Assembly (NCBI GenBank): GCA_047972425.1
Contig: JBKEAR010000022.1
Coordinates: 1-64,000, forward strand
Source of the DNA: JBKEAR01 sp047972425
GTDB taxonomy: Bacteria; Pseudomonadota; Alphaproteobacteria; JBKEAR01
Direction of reading: 5' to 3'
DNA length: 64,000 nucleotides
Part shown: positions 39,012 through 48,776 of the stretch, one piece after another
Position numbering within the stretch: the stretch's first letter is position 1
Layout of the letters: the number at the start of each line of letters is the position of its first letter
The notes under the pieces: model-generated
Told to the model about the DNA's origin: nothing
Databases searched by the model: none
What the model saw: the letters and a program-made list of their open reading frames with translations, nothing else
Translations under genes and position numbers: made by a program

Positions 39012-39392
39012 ACCATTTAAATAACAACATAGATTGTTTTCAATTTATAAAATATTAGTATTCGATTCAAAAAAATTAAATGGTTAAACTAGTCCTGCGA
39101 ATGATACAGAATATATTTACGCTCAGTAGATATGAAATCTTAGATTTAAAAATTTTTTAGATTAAATGGGATAAATCTCAAAATATTTTTTGCTGAATAT
39201 GAAACAGCATAATTAATTGCACTAATCATAATAATCATACTATAAATTTACCTTCAGCATCTATATTTGATGCATAATTTATATTATGTTAAATTGTATA
39301 AAACATTATATATCAAATATATATTATATTTAATTTATTTTTGTATGTGATTTGTTCTTTTGGATCTACTGTGTTTAACCAAAATAATAAAA
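39012..39392. other. AT-rich gene-free interval after hflX
   Basis: About 380 bases between the convergent ends of hflX and the MBL-hydrolase gene. I see no coding frame of note, no RNA gene and no strong terminator on the plus strand. The only clear element is the minus-strand terminator at its right edge. A decayed gene is possible but leaves no recognisable trace. Confidence 0.6.
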
Positions 39393-39417
39393 AAGCTGCT
39401 TATTTATTAAGCAGCTT
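39393..39417 (-). terminator. Terminator of the tmk-to-MBL operon
   Basis: AAGCTGCTT (39393-39401) pairs with AAGCAGCTT (39409-39417) around a seven-base loop. On the minus strand the stem is followed by a run of Ts, so it ends the long minus-strand operon whose last gene stops at 39444. Confidence 0.85.
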
Positions 39418-39443
39418 GAAATTAATTTTAATATAAAGAAAAT

Positions 39444-40220
39444 TTAAATCTGAATAATTTGTCCATCATAGACTGGTCGCATATTATCGGGTAATTTTTC
39501 TAATAGCTCATTATGATCTAAACTAAGCCCAATATGCGTAATCCAAATATGCTTGGGTTGAATATAATCAGCCCAATGGCGAATAATATCAAAATGTGCA
39601 TGCGTCGGATGCGGCTTAAAACCAATCATGCCGACCATCCAATGCTGAACCCCTTTATATGCATTTAGTGCTTTTTTTGTAATTTCTACAACATCAGTTG
39701 TAAATGCAAATTGCTTATTAAATAAGATCCCGTATGAAGATGAAAAACCATGGCTCTGTTCAAAGAACTGGCAATTGATATCTGCAATATCATAATTATC
39801 GCCTGAATGTATAATATGTGGAACGAGCGTTGGTTTATAAAAATTCTTATTCTTTTCTATTTTATCAAATACCCAAGGAAAGCTGCCTGAAAGTCTTTCA
39901 TAAGTATCCTTAGACATATATGCGGGTATTGAACTATCCATTAATCGGTTTAGGCTTCTTACATCATCTAATCCGTGCGTATGGTCTGCATGGGCATGCG
40001 TATATATAATGGCATCAGCACGCTTAATATCGTTTGTGAGTAGTTGTTCTCTCAAATCTGGCCCTGTATCGACCAAAATTGATTTATCATACTCATTTTC
40101 AATATAAATCCCCGGGCGTAAGCGCTTATTTTTAGGATTATTTGGGTTGCATGCACCCCAACCAAATTCTACGGCTGGTGTTCCTGTCGATCCTCCTGAC
40201 CCTAAAACAGTAATTTTCAT
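39444..40220 (-). CDS. MBL-fold metallohydrolase (PhnP-like)
   Basis: A 258-residue metallo-beta-lactamase-fold protein of the PhnP/RNase Z-like branch: an opening GSGGSTGTP loop and the metal motif H75-A-H77-A-D79-H80. The cyclic phosphodiesterase PhnP is the best-known relative, but no phosphonate genes are near. In many alphaproteobacteria this gene follows tatD, and its role is unknown. It is five bases after tatD and is the last gene of the operon. Confidence 0.88.
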   Translation of the reverse strand: MKITVLGSGGSTGTPAVEFGWGACNPNNPKNKRLRPGIYIENEYDKSILVDTGPDLREQLLTNDIKRADAIIYTHAHADHTHGLDDVRSLNRLMDSSIPAYMSKDTYERLSGSFPWVFDKIEKNKNFYKPTLVPHIIHSGDNYDIADINCQFFEQSHGFSSSYGILFNKQFAFTTDVVEITKKALNAYKGVQHWMVGMIGFKPHPTHAHFDIIRHWADYIQPKHIWITHIGLSLDHNELLEKLPDNMRPVYDGQIIQI

Positions 40221-40225
40221 TTTGC

Positions 40226-41005
40226 TTATGACCTTGCTTTTGTAAACAGATTATAAAAATTATTGCTTGTATTTGAGGCAATCTCTTGAATAGAAACATT
40301 ACGCTCTAATGCTAAACATTCTGCAGTTGATACCATGTAAGAAGGCTCATTTGTTTTTCCTCTATACGGTATGGGTGCTAAGTATGGTGCATCGGTTTCG
40401 ATTAAAATACGTTCGCTTGGTGCATCTTTTGCTACTTTTTTTATTTCAATAGCCGATTTAAACGTTAAAATTCCCGAAAAAGATAAAAAAGCGCCAAGTT
40501 CTAAACAAGATTGAGCAAAAGCATAAGTTCCGCTAAAGCAATGAATGACCATATTAAAGTGACCATTATTAAGCTCATCTTTCAAAATGCGTAATGTATC
40601 GTTTTCGGCATTACGTGTATGAACAATTACAGGTAAATCCAATATTCTTGCTGCCGTAATATGGCGGCGAAATTGTTGCTCTTGTTGTTCTCTTGGGCTG
40701 TAATCGTAATAAAAATCAAGACCAGTTTCACCAACAGCTATAATTTTTTGATGTCTCTGAATATAATCAACAAGTGGTTGTGGAGATGTTTCACTATCAT
40801 CTTGTGCATTATGTGGATGTGTTCCCACAGCTTGATAGATAAAGTCATAAGGTTTGATCAAATCTAAATTTTCATCAAACTCTTCTTTTCGTGTAGCAAT
40901 ATTCAGCATAGCATCAATATTTGCTTTTTTTGCATTAGCAATTACATCGTCTATTTTGTTTTTTAATTGCTCGAAATTTAAATGACAGTGGCTATCAATA
41001 AACAT
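40226..41005 (-). CDS. tatD: TatD-family metal-dependent hydrolase
   Basis: A 259-residue TIM-barrel nuclease of the TatD/YcfH group. Metal ligands are H6 and H8 (DSHCHLN), Glu in AVGETGLDFYY, His in PVIVHTRNA and CFSGT, and the Asp of LIETDAPYLAP. TatD proteins have 3'-5' exonuclease or deoxyribonuclease activity. The position metG-tatD-MBL, eight bases after metG, matches YcfH-type genes. Confidence 0.94.
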   Translation of the reverse strand: MFIDSHCHLNFEQLKNKIDDVIANAKKANIDAMLNIATRKEEFDENLDLIKPYDFIYQAVGTHPHNAQDDSETSPQPLVDYIQRHQKIIAVGETGLDFYYDYSPREQQEQQFRRHITAARILDLPVIVHTRNAENDTLRILKDELNNGHFNMVIHCFSGTYAFAQSCLELGAFLSFSGILTFKSAIEIKKVAKDAPSERILIETDAPYLAPIPYRGKTNEPSYMVSTAECLALERNVSIQEIASNTSNNFYNLFTKARS

Positions 41006-41013
41006 GAAAATCC

Positions 41014-42561
41014 CTATTCGTCTTTTATATAACGCGGAAATAACGGCTCGGGTTTATCCATAGCTAAACCAGCAGATAAGCACCCTTTTGTACCAATATT
41101 TTCAAAATTACGCTGATCATCAGAGATAGAAAGATAATCTAGCATTTTTTGTGCCGATTGTGGCATAATAGGTTGTAATAACAATGTAATATTACGGATA
41201 ACCTCTGCAAGTACGCCTAATACAATATTCATACGTTCGGTATCGGTCTTTTTTAAGCTCCATGGTGCCTGAAAATCAATATATTGGTTTGCAGCCCGTA
41301 TTAACTTCCAAATAGCCTCTAGCATTTCATGAAAAGCCTGAACATCAATTTTTTCCCTTGCTTCAATGAGTGTATTATTAACCATATTTAATAACTGCTT
41401 ATCTTCTTCTGTTTGTGTATCATAAGCAGGAATATGAGCATCGCAATTTTTATAAATCATGGAAAATACCCGTTGAGCCAAATTGCCAAACTCATTTGAA
41501 AGCTCACTATTAATCCGGTTAGCAACAGATTCTCGAGAAAAATCGCCATCATTTCCGAAAGGAACTTCTCTGAGTAAAAAATACCGCATCTGATCTAAAC
41601 CATATTCATGCACAATCTCAAATGGATCAATTACATTACCAATAGATTTTGATATTTTTTGGCCCTCATTTGTCCACCAGCCATGAGCAAATACACGCTT
41701 AGGCAAAGGTAAATCGGCTGCCATTAAAAATGCTGGCCAATATACAGCATGAAAACGGATGATATCTTTACCAACCATATGAAGATTTGCAGGCCAAAAT
41801 GCTTGATATTTTGGATTTTCTGTATCCGGGTATCCAACAGCGGTTAAATAATTTGTTAAAGCATCTAACCATACATACATTACATGTTTTGGGTCTCCGG
41901 GTACAGGAATGCCCCAAGAAAAACTTGCACGGCTGACTGATAAATCCCGTAATCCCGAGCCCACAAAGCTTGTTACCTCATTACGCCGTGTTTTGGGCAT
42001 AATAAAATCGGGGTGCGCATTATAATATTCTAATAATCTATCTTGATATTCGGATAATTTAAAAAAGTAGCTTTCTTCTTTTAGCCATTCAACTTCTGCT
42101 CCACTTTCTTTCGCATAGCGAATACCATCTCTTACTTCGGTATCACCTTCGGTATAAAAAGCCTCATCTCTTACGGCATACCAGCCTTCATAGGCACCTA
42201 AATAGATATCACCTTTCTCTATTAATGTTTCCCATAAGGCTTGTGCAGCTTTATAATGGCGTTTTTCGGTTGTACGAATAAAATCATCATTAGAGAAATT
42301 CATTAATTTTGTAAGCTCACGAAAGCGCATGGAAACTTCATCGGTAAAATCTTTAGGGCTTAGTCCCTTTTCTTTTGCCGCTTTTTCTACTTTTTGGCCA
42401 TGTTCATCGGTTCCGGTAAGAAAAAAAACATCATAACCATCTAAGCGTTTAAAGCGAGCCAAAACATCGCAGGCCAAACTGGTATATGCATGGCCAATAT
42501 GGGGTTTGTCATTAACATAATAAATGGGGGTTGTGATATAGAAATTTTTATTATTTTCCAT
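41014..42561 (-). CDS. metG: Methionyl-tRNA synthetase
   Basis: A 515-residue class I synthetase with HIGH at residues 21-24 and the KISKS form of KMSKS. Its length, and the lack of an attached tRNA-binding EMAP domain, match the short MetG type. It charges both elongator and initiator tRNA-Met (the latter at 3189-3265). It lies between holB and tatD in one operon. Confidence 0.97.
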   Translation of the reverse strand: MENNKNFYITTPIYYVNDKPHIGHAYTSLACDVLARFKRLDGYDVFFLTGTDEHGQKVEKAAKEKGLSPKDFTDEVSMRFRELTKLMNFSNDDFIRTTEKRHYKAAQALWETLIEKGDIYLGAYEGWYAVRDEAFYTEGDTEVRDGIRYAKESGAEVEWLKEESYFFKLSEYQDRLLEYYNAHPDFIMPKTRRNEVTSFVGSGLRDLSVSRASFSWGIPVPGDPKHVMYVWLDALTNYLTAVGYPDTENPKYQAFWPANLHMVGKDIIRFHAVYWPAFLMAADLPLPKRVFAHGWWTNEGQKISKSIGNVIDPFEIVHEYGLDQMRYFLLREVPFGNDGDFSRESVANRINSELSNEFGNLAQRVFSMIYKNCDAHIPAYDTQTEEDKQLLNMVNNTLIEAREKIDVQAFHEMLEAIWKLIRAANQYIDFQAPWSLKKTDTERMNIVLGVLAEVIRNITLLLQPIMPQSAQKMLDYLSISDDQRNFENIGTKGCLSAGLAMDKPEPLFPRYIKDE

Positions 42562-42581
42562 TTTATTACTTATTCTCCAAA

Positions 42582-43676
42582 TTATAAATTAGATACTGCC
42601 AAAAGAAGCCGATGAAGTCCTGTTGTTCTATCGATATCGCCTGAGAGTAGCTGTTTTGATATTCTTATCGTTTTATCCCATAATTGCAACCATTCATCTA
42701 ATGATTTTTGTGGGTCGTTATAAAATAACGCTTGAATTTCCTGCGGAAGCCCCTTTTGTGCTTGCCCAACATATAAGCAACCTGCTTGAATAAGGCGCAG
42801 CCATAATTCTATCATAAGCTCAAAATTTTGTTCTTCTTTATTCAAACGCCCTTTTTTTCCGTATTTAGCACAAAATTTAGCTGTTTGAGATAAATTTTTA
42901 GCTCTGAGTTGCCCAAAAAGCTGATAAATATCACGCCATATCTCTTGCCCATCGGCCGAGAATAATTGTTGGGCTTTCCCTACCGCACCATCAGCCAACC
43001 AAAGTATGATATCGGTAATATCTTGCGGTAACTCAGCCCCCTCTTCATTTAATAATGCTCGCATATCTAATTGATTTAATGGGGAAAAATCTAATTTTCG
43101 ACAACGAGAAATAATTGTTGGTAACAATTTATCGGGATTATGAGAGATTAAAAAGAAAATTGTTTGCTTGGGCGGCTCTTCTAAAATTTTTAATATGGCA
43201 TTAGCCGCATTAATATTCATTTCATCAATAGAATCGATGATAATCACCCGATAGCCATCATTATGTGTGGTCGAAAGCTGTTGATTAATTTGGCGGATAG
43301 CATCGACATTAATGAGCGATTGAAATTTACCGGTTTTGGCATCAATATTTCGTTGGATTGAAATAAAGTTAGGATTAGACTGCGCAAAATATTGTTTGAT
43401 CTCTGGATTATCAAAAGAGATATCTAAATCAGCTAATGTTAATTGCTCACCATCTGTTTCCGATAACGAAAATAGATTTGACTGACTATTATCATCTGGT
43501 TGTCCATGGGTTAATATAAACCGTGCTAAATAGTGGGCAACCCCTGCCTTGCCAATAGCTTTTGTACCGCAAAATAGCCACGCATGGTGCAGTTTATTAT
43601 GGTTCCATGCCGATAAAAAAGCATTAAGGGCATCATTATGACCAATGGGATGAAAGCTTGGGTAAATATTATCCAT
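42582..43676 (-). CDS. holB: DNA polymerase III delta-prime subunit
   Basis: A 364-residue AAA+ clamp-loader subunit. The P-loop is degenerate (GTKAIGKAG), in keeping with the non-hydrolysing delta-prime subunit. The IIIDSIDEMNINAANAILKILEEPP region (given as IIIDSIDEMNINAAN then AILKILEEPP) and the SRC-type arginine finger segment ISRCRKLDF are clear. Its first codons overlap the end of tmk by eight bases, a coupling seen in many proteobacteria. Confidence 0.94.
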   Translation of the reverse strand: MDNIYPSFHPIGHNDALNAFLSAWNHNKLHHAWLFCGTKAIGKAGVAHYLARFILTHGQPDDNSQSNLFSLSETDGEQLTLADLDISFDNPEIKQYFAQSNPNFISIQRNIDAKTGKFQSLINVDAIRQINQQLSTTHNDGYRVIIIDSIDEMNINAANAILKILEEPPKQTIFFLISHNPDKLLPTIISRCRKLDFSPLNQLDMRALLNEEGAELPQDITDIILWLADGAVGKAQQLFSADGQEIWRDIYQLFGQLRAKNLSQTAKFCAKYGKKGRLNKEEQNFELMIELWLRLIQAGCLYVGQAQKGLPQEIQALFYNDPQKSLDEWLQLWDKTIRISKQLLSGDIDRTTGLHRLLLAVSNL

Positions 43677-44334
43677 TAAGTTTCTTTAAAATATAACCAT
43701 CTATATAGTGATTGCAAATATCAATAATATCATTTGATATTACATCAATATCACGGTTGGCATCAATGATTTTAAACCGGCTTTGATTTTGGGCTAAATC
43801 TAAATAGCCATTTCTGAGGCGTTCGTGAAAACTAATATCTAAATTTTCAAACCGGTCTTCTTTTAAATCTTTTTCATTCTCGCGTATATTTGCACGTTTC
43901 AGCCCGATTTGTGCCGGTATATCCAACAAAAAAGTCATATCAGGCTGAAAATCTCCTAAAATAAGTTGGTTTAATTGTTTGAGTTTAGATAAAGAAATGT
44001 TATGTCCATAACCTTGATAAGCGATTGTGGAATCAAAAAAGCGGTCGCATAATACCCATATTCCTTTAGCTAATGTGGGTTTAATTAAGCGCTCTACATG
44101 GTCATAACGGGCAGCATAAAATAATAAAATTTCACTCATTGGCTCCCACTGATTAACACCGCCAGAAACCAATAGTTTGCGGATTTTTTCACCACCTTCA
44201 GAGCCTCCGGGCTCCCGTGTAACAATATTATCAATATTATTTTGGTGCAGCCATTGCGATAATTTATGAATTTGTGTTGATTTACCGGAGCCTTCACCAC
44301 CTTCAAAACTAACAAAACAACCGTTTTTCATCAT
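43669..44334 (-). CDS. tmk: Thymidylate kinase
   Basis: A 221-residue kinase making dTDP from dTMP. The P-loop is GGEGSGKST (12-20), the TREPGG motif gives the DR/E-P-G signature, and CDRFFDSTIAYQGYG is the nucleoside-binding segment. Its ATG immediately follows the dacC stop; a second ATG is next to it. It sits between cell-wall genes and replication genes in one operon. Confidence 0.96.
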   Translation of the reverse strand: MMKNGCFVSFEGGEGSGKSTQIHKLSQWLHQNNIDNIVTREPGGSEGGEKIRKLLVSGGVNQWEPMSEILLFYAARYDHVERLIKPTLAKGIWVLCDRFFDSTIAYQGYGHNISLSKLKQLNQLILGDFQPDMTFLLDIPAQIGLKRANIRENEKDLKEDRFENLDISFHERLRNGYLDLAQNQSRFKIIDANRDIDVISNDIIDICNHYIDGYILKKLNG

Positions 44335-45504
44335 TTAATTCTTTTCTTTTTGGTTGCGCCAATATTTCCAATTAAAGGCTAAACGTTGGCTATTGGTTAG
44401 CCCTTCTACATCATGGGCTGCTAAAAGTGGAATGCTTGCAACAACCTCATCGCTATCTTTTTGTTTGATGATTATTTTACCTAAAGGCTGGTCTTCATAT
44501 ATAGGTGCAGGAACTGGCGATAGATATGTGATGAAACTTGTTAAATTTTGGGCTTGATCGCGGCTTAAAAAAAGGCGCACATCATTTTGCACCTTTAAAT
44601 CAACCGATGGATTTTTACCCATCCATATCGGTATTGAAGCCACAATTTGGCCTTGTGTAAAAAACCAATTCCACTCAAAATTCTCATAGCCCCAATCTAA
44701 AAGTTTAGAGGCCTCATCAATACGCTCTTGTGCCGAATTTGTACCGGCAACGACCACCACCATTCTGCGCCCATTGCGCATTCCAGTTACTGTTACACAA
44801 TATCCTGCATCATTGGTGTAACCAGTTTTCATGCCATCAACATCGGCTCTGTTTTGGATAAGCCAGTTTCGATTTTGCTGGGTAATTCCGTTAAATGTAA
44901 ATTCTTTTTCGGAAAATAATGGAAAATATCCCGGAAAGTCAGTAATAATCCGATAAGTTAAAATTGCTAAATCGCGTACACTCATTTTTTGGCCATCATC
45001 TGTTAGGCCTGATGCATTTGCAAAAAAGCCTTTAAGCCCCATTTCTTTAGCTTTTAATGTCATTAACTCAGCAAATTTTGGCTCAGAGCCAGATACTGCG
45101 GTGGCTAAAGTAATGGCTGCATCATTACCCGATGCAGTTAATAAACCATGAAGTAAGTCTTCAACAGCAACTTCTTGCCCTTCATTTAAGCGCATAGATG
45201 AGCTATTTGAGCCAATACCGCCACGCTCAACAGCATCTTTGGAAACAATAAAGGTTTGATCCATAGTTAATTCGCCTTTTTTCAAAAGGTCAAAAATAAC
45301 ATAGGCTGTCATCATTTTACTCATTGATGCGGGAGAAATTAATTGGTCAGCTTCTTTTTCATATAAAACGGAGTAATCATTGGTTAAATCGACAATAATC
45401 GCATTACGAGCCGATGTGGTTGGCTCCTCTGCCATAACACTAAACGATAATAGTAAAGAAAAAATAATAAATATATTTTTAATTCTTTTTACGATTCCAT
45501 TCAT
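44335..45504 (-). CDS. dacC: D-alanyl-D-alanine carboxypeptidase (PBP5/6 type)
   Basis: A 389-residue low-molecular-weight PBP. The signal peptide ends near AEE (residue 26). Active-site motifs are S60-M-S-K63, SGN (TASGNDAA) and KTG (DGMKTGYTN). A C-terminal beta-rich domain (about 285-370) follows, as in PBP5. It removes terminal D-Ala from pentapeptides in the periplasm. Operon position ydcF-mltB-rlpA-dacC groups it with cell-wall remodelling; whether it is dacA, dacC or dacF by orthology is unresolved. Confidence 0.94.
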   Translation of the reverse strand: MNGIVKRIKNIFIIFSLLLSFSVMAEEPTTSARNAIIVDLTNDYSVLYEKEADQLISPASMSKMMTAYVIFDLLKKGELTMDQTFIVSKDAVERGGIGSNSSSMRLNEGQEVAVEDLLHGLLTASGNDAAITLATAVSGSEPKFAELMTLKAKEMGLKGFFANASGLTDDGQKMSVRDLAILTYRIITDFPGYFPLFSEKEFTFNGITQQNRNWLIQNRADVDGMKTGYTNDAGYCVTVTGMRNGRRMVVVVAGTNSAQERIDEASKLLDWGYENFEWNWFFTQGQIVASIPIWMGKNPSVDLKVQNDVRLFLSRDQAQNLTSFITYLSPVPAPIYEDQPLGKIIIKQKDSDEVVASIPLLAAHDVEGLTNSQRLAFNWKYWRNQKEKN

Positions 45505-45519
45505 TTGAATATATGCCTA

Positions 45520-46098
45520 TTAATCCGTATACCGGCTTGATCCTGAATCGGTTAAGGCAAGTACTTTATCGATAGAAGATTCATCTTCATTCATTTCAGC
45601 GTCCGAGCCTGATGCTGTTCTGATTAATGTAACCCTAACTTTTGCTGTTCCTGAGCCGTGCATATCAAGTTTTAGAGCGGCTTTTTTTGAAAGATCAATT
45701 ATTCGGCCATGTGCAAACGGCCCCCGATCATTAATGCGAACAACAACGGATTTTCCGTTAGAAAGATTTTTAACGCGAACAACGGAGCCAATTGGAAGTG
45801 TTTTATGCGCGGCTGTTAACGCATTTTGGTTGTAGCGCTCGCCATTAGCAGTTTTTTTACCATGAAAACCAGGGCCATACCATGATGCAATCCCTGTTTT
45901 TGAGTAACTTTTAATATTCGGATTAACCTGATACTGGCGCCCTTTTACCGTATAGCTATATGGTTTTGTTCGTGTATTTTTTGTTTTTGCACCACTAGAA
46001 GAATTGGTTATTGTTGATAACTTTCCATCATTTGCGCAACCTGTTATTACAAAGCTGATTAGTGTAATAGAAACCACAGAAATAAGTTTTTTTATCAC
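45520..46098 (-). CDS. rlpA: RlpA-family septal lipoprotein
   Basis: A 192-residue lipoprotein with a double-psi beta-barrel domain (GIASWYGPGFHGKKTANGE, then INDRGPFAHGRIIDLS), the lytic-transglycosylase fold that cleaves peptide-free glycan strands. The lipobox ends at the Cys of FVITGC. I moved the start to a GTG at 46098: AAGGAAAG lies nine bases upstream, and the protein then opens with a canonical lipoprotein signal (MIKKLISVV). A TTG at 46128 would add ten unlikely residues. There is no C-terminal SPOR domain, unlike Pseudomonas RlpA. Confidence 0.92.
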   Translation of the reverse strand: MIKKLISVVSITLISFVITGCANDGKLSTITNSSSGAKTKNTRTKPYSYTVKGRQYQVNPNIKSYSKTGIASWYGPGFHGKKTANGERYNQNALTAAHKTLPIGSVVRVKNLSNGKSVVVRINDRGPFAHGRIIDLSKKAALKLDMHGSGTAKVRVTLIRTASGSDAEMNEDESSIDKVLALTDSGSSRYTD

Positions 46099-46164
46099 AG
46101 TCAAACTTTCCTTTTTGTTATTTATCAAATGAGTTTATATATATTCAATACTAAGAGCAAGAAT

Positions 46165-47352
46165 TTATTTATTCATGGATTGTATTTTTAAATATAAATT
46201 ATGGCTTAAATAGCCATCATTGGGAATATTATTCTCTATTTGCCATTGTTTTAGGGCTAATCGGCTTTGGTATCCCCAATCTCCATCAATTGCTCCTTTA
46301 TAAAATCCCATCTTTTTTAGTGTTGATTGTGTTTCGATAATTTGTTTTTTATTGACTTTTTGCCAATTTTTTTCTCTTTGATGAAAGAGCTCAGTATTGT
46401 TAGAAATATTATCGGCTAATAATCCAATAGCGAGTGCATAGCTTGTTGAATGGTTCCAAATCATAATGATATCAAAGTTAGAATATGTCATAAATGCTGG
46501 CCCGTCTGATCCTTGTGGGGCAATAATTGCTGCTTTTCTTTCATCATTAAGCAAAAATTTTTGGTTGTTTACGGGCTTTATACCTAAATTTTTCCATTCA
46601 GCGATTGTTTTTTTATTGTTGCGCCCCCTTAAATCATAATCAAAATTTATTGGGAGAATAATTTCTTGTCCCCATGGCTCACCAGCCTTCCACCCTTCTC
46701 CACTTAAATAATGTGCAGCAGTTTCAAATGCATCTTTGTGGTTAGCAAAAATATCAATGTTATCATCACCATCACCATCAATACGATATTTTTGTATTTT
46801 ATTGGGTAAAAATTGTAAATGTCCCATAGCACCAGCCCAAGAGGATTGAGCATTGGCAGGTAAATAGTTTTGGCTGACTAAATCAATAAATATGTCGAGT
46901 TCTTGGGTGAAAAATTGGCTTCGGCGTTGATCACAACTCAGAGTAGCTAAAGCATCAATTGTCCGAATATTACCTTGATAAGTTCCAAAATTTGTTTCCA
47001 TTCCCCAAAATGCAATTAAATATGAGCCATCTATTCCATATTTTTGCATTAATATATCTAATTCTGGTTTGAGCTTTTTATATTCTGCATGTGCTTTTTC
47101 TACACGTTGGGCAGAATGCATGCGATCCAAATATTCATAGAAGCTATAGATAAATTCACTTTGTGTTCGGTCGTTCTGAATAATCTTTTCTTGGAATTGT
47201 GCTTGTTCAATCGTTGTTTTAATAATCGCTTCCGGTACACCTCTTTTTTGTAAGCTTTCCTGATATTGAGCTTTCCATTTATCAAAATTGCTACATTCTC
47301 CAAAGGCAGAAAACGAAACCATACTTAAAAGGATAAATATATTTTTATTCAT
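46165..47352 (-). CDS. mltB: MltB-type lytic murein transglycosylase
   Basis: A 395-residue periplasmic enzyme with a signal peptide, an SLT_2 domain with catalytic Glu119 (AFWGMETNFG) and the WAGAMGHLQFLPNKI and DGDGDDNIDIF segments, then a C-terminal peptidoglycan-binding domain (about 335-392). It cuts glycan strands to 1,6-anhydromuropeptides. I place the start at ATG 47352 with AAAGGAG nine bases upstream; the ATG at 47382 lies inside ydcF. It overlaps ydcF by eight bases. Confidence 0.93.
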   Translation of the reverse strand: MNKNIFILLSMVSFSAFGECSNFDKWKAQYQESLQKRGVPEAIIKTTIEQAQFQEKIIQNDRTQSEFIYSFYEYLDRMHSAQRVEKAHAEYKKLKPELDILMQKYGIDGSYLIAFWGMETNFGTYQGNIRTIDALATLSCDQRRSQFFTQELDIFIDLVSQNYLPANAQSSWAGAMGHLQFLPNKIQKYRIDGDGDDNIDIFANHKDAFETAAHYLSGEGWKAGEPWGQEIILPINFDYDLRGRNNKKTIAEWKNLGIKPVNNQKFLLNDERKAAIIAPQGSDGPAFMTYSNFDIIMIWNHSTSYALAIGLLADNISNNTELFHQREKNWQKVNKKQIIETQSTLKKMGFYKGAIDGDWGYQSRLALKQWQIENNIPNDGYLSHNLYLKIQSMNK

Positions 47353-48130
47353 TATGATTTTCTCCTTTGGGTATCCATTCATCGGTTCGACCTTGTAGAT
47401 AATATGCGGTAAGGCCAGTAATTTCTCGTATGGCTAAGGAAATATTGTAAAATCTGGAACCGACACTAAACCGATGAACTCGGTGATAATGTTGCCCTGA
47501 TTGATAATCGACTGGCCATGCTTTTATATTTGCCCAGCCCGCTTTTCTAAATACACCAATGGAGCGCGGCATATGCCATGCCGATGTCACTAAATACCAA
47601 TTTTCGTTTGGTTGTGGTTGAAATTTTGCAAATGTATAGGCTGCATTTTCATAGGTTGTTGATGATTCTCCTTCTATAAGAACTTTATTGCCATCAAAAC
47701 CAATAGCATTGAGATAATCTATAGCAAATTGCCCTTCACTCCCGTTTTTTCCTGCGCCAGTAAAAATTATTTTGGCATTGGGGTAGTTTTTCATCAAAAT
47801 AGGCATTTCGGTTATACGCTCAGCACGATCAGTAAATAATATTTCGCCACGTTCAGCACTATTAAGCGTATCCACAACACCACCCAGAATAATAAAGCCA
47901 TCAATATTATGGTTATCAGATGCAATTTCTGGCTTGGCGAAACGATCATCCAAATATTTTAATATCAGTTGGCCGGGGTCGAATATAATAATAGATAAAA
48001 AACCCAAAAAAGATATAAAGCCAAACAATAAAGCCAGTTTCTTTTTATTAAATAATATAAAAATTAGGCTCAAAAATAATATAATGAGCAATATTAAAAT
48101 TGGGTCGCTTAAAAACCTTAGAAATTTCAT
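47345..48130 (-). CDS. YdcF/ElyC-like DUF218 membrane protein
   Basis: A 261-residue protein with two N-terminal membrane helices (about 9-50) and a periplasmic DUF218 domain: IDGFIILGG, ERITEMPILM, IFTGAGKNG, ESSTTYENA and TSAWHMPRS. ElyC/YdcF proteins affect envelope polysaccharide carrier metabolism and cell-wall synthesis; the reaction is not settled. It starts the minus-strand operon of cell-wall and replication genes and is divergent from the carbonic anhydrase gene. Confidence 0.88.
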   Translation of the reverse strand: MKFLRFLSDPILILLIILFLSLIFILFNKKKLALLFGFISFLGFLSIIIFDPGQLILKYLDDRFAKPEIASDNHNIDGFIILGGVVDTLNSAERGEILFTDRAERITEMPILMKNYPNAKIIFTGAGKNGSEGQFAIDYLNAIGFDGNKVLIEGESSTTYENAAYTFAKFQPQPNENWYLVTSAWHMPRSIGVFRKAGWANIKAWPVDYQSGQHYHRVHRFSVGSRFYNISLAIREITGLTAYYLQGRTDEWIPKGENHNE

Positions 48131-48215
48131 TTAAAAAACACCTTTATATTTTATTTAATTAATATATTTTATAAATATTAATCATTTCTAACTTTTTGGA
48201 TAAAACAGGTGAAAT

Positions 48216-48776
48216 ATGGCAGATTTATATTCTATTGAGGATCATCGGGGTGTTTTTAAACCCAAATTAGATGCTGAATGTTATCTTGCGCCCAATGCAC
48301 AAATTATTGGTAATGTCGAGGTGAAAAAAGGAGCAAATATTTGGTTTGGTGCTGTTTTACGCGGTGATATTGAGCCAATTATGGTGGGTGAAAATAGCAA
48401 TATACAAGATAACTCGGTTTTACATACAGAAAAAGATGCTGCATGTATTGTTAAAGATAATGTTACGGTTGGGCACTCGGTAACCTTGCATGGTTGCACA
48501 ATTAATGATGGGTGTTTAATTGGTATGGGGGCTGTTATATTGAATAGAAGCGTCATCGGTAAAAATTGCCTTATTGGGGCTGGTGCGCTTGTTACAGAAG
48601 ATATGATTATACCCGATAATAGCCTTGTTGTGGGTTTTCCGGCTAAAGTTATACGGCAATTATCAGATAAAGAAATTGAGGCTATGCACCAAAATACGGT
48701 GCGCTATATTGTGAATGGTCAAAATTATCAAAAAAATTTAAAAAAGTTAAACTCATCACTTGACAGTCAAGAATAA
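48216..48776 (+). CDS. Gamma-carbonic anhydrase family protein
   Basis: A 186-residue left-handed beta-helix protein with hexapeptide repeats and the three zinc-ligand histidines H70, H87 and H92 (VLHTEKD, VGHSVTLHGC). Family members include Cam-type carbonic anhydrases and the PaaY/CaiE acyl-CoA-related proteins; enzymatic activity is uncertain for many bacterial ones. The 3' end of this gene contains a tRNA promoter (48760-48788). Confidence 0.9.
   Translation: MADLYSIEDHRGVFKPKLDAECYLAPNAQIIGNVEVKKGANIWFGAVLRGDIEPIMVGENSNIQDNSVLHTEKDAACIVKDNVTVGHSVTLHGCTINDGCLIGMGAVILNRSVIGKNCLIGAGALVTEDMIIPDNSLVVGFPAKVIRQLSDKEIEAMHQNTVRYIVNGQNYQKNLKKLNSSLDSQE

Noticed and set aside
42582..43676. Degenerate P-loop in holB as a sign of inactivation
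   Set aside because: Delta-prime subunits normally lack a working ATP site, so this is expected.
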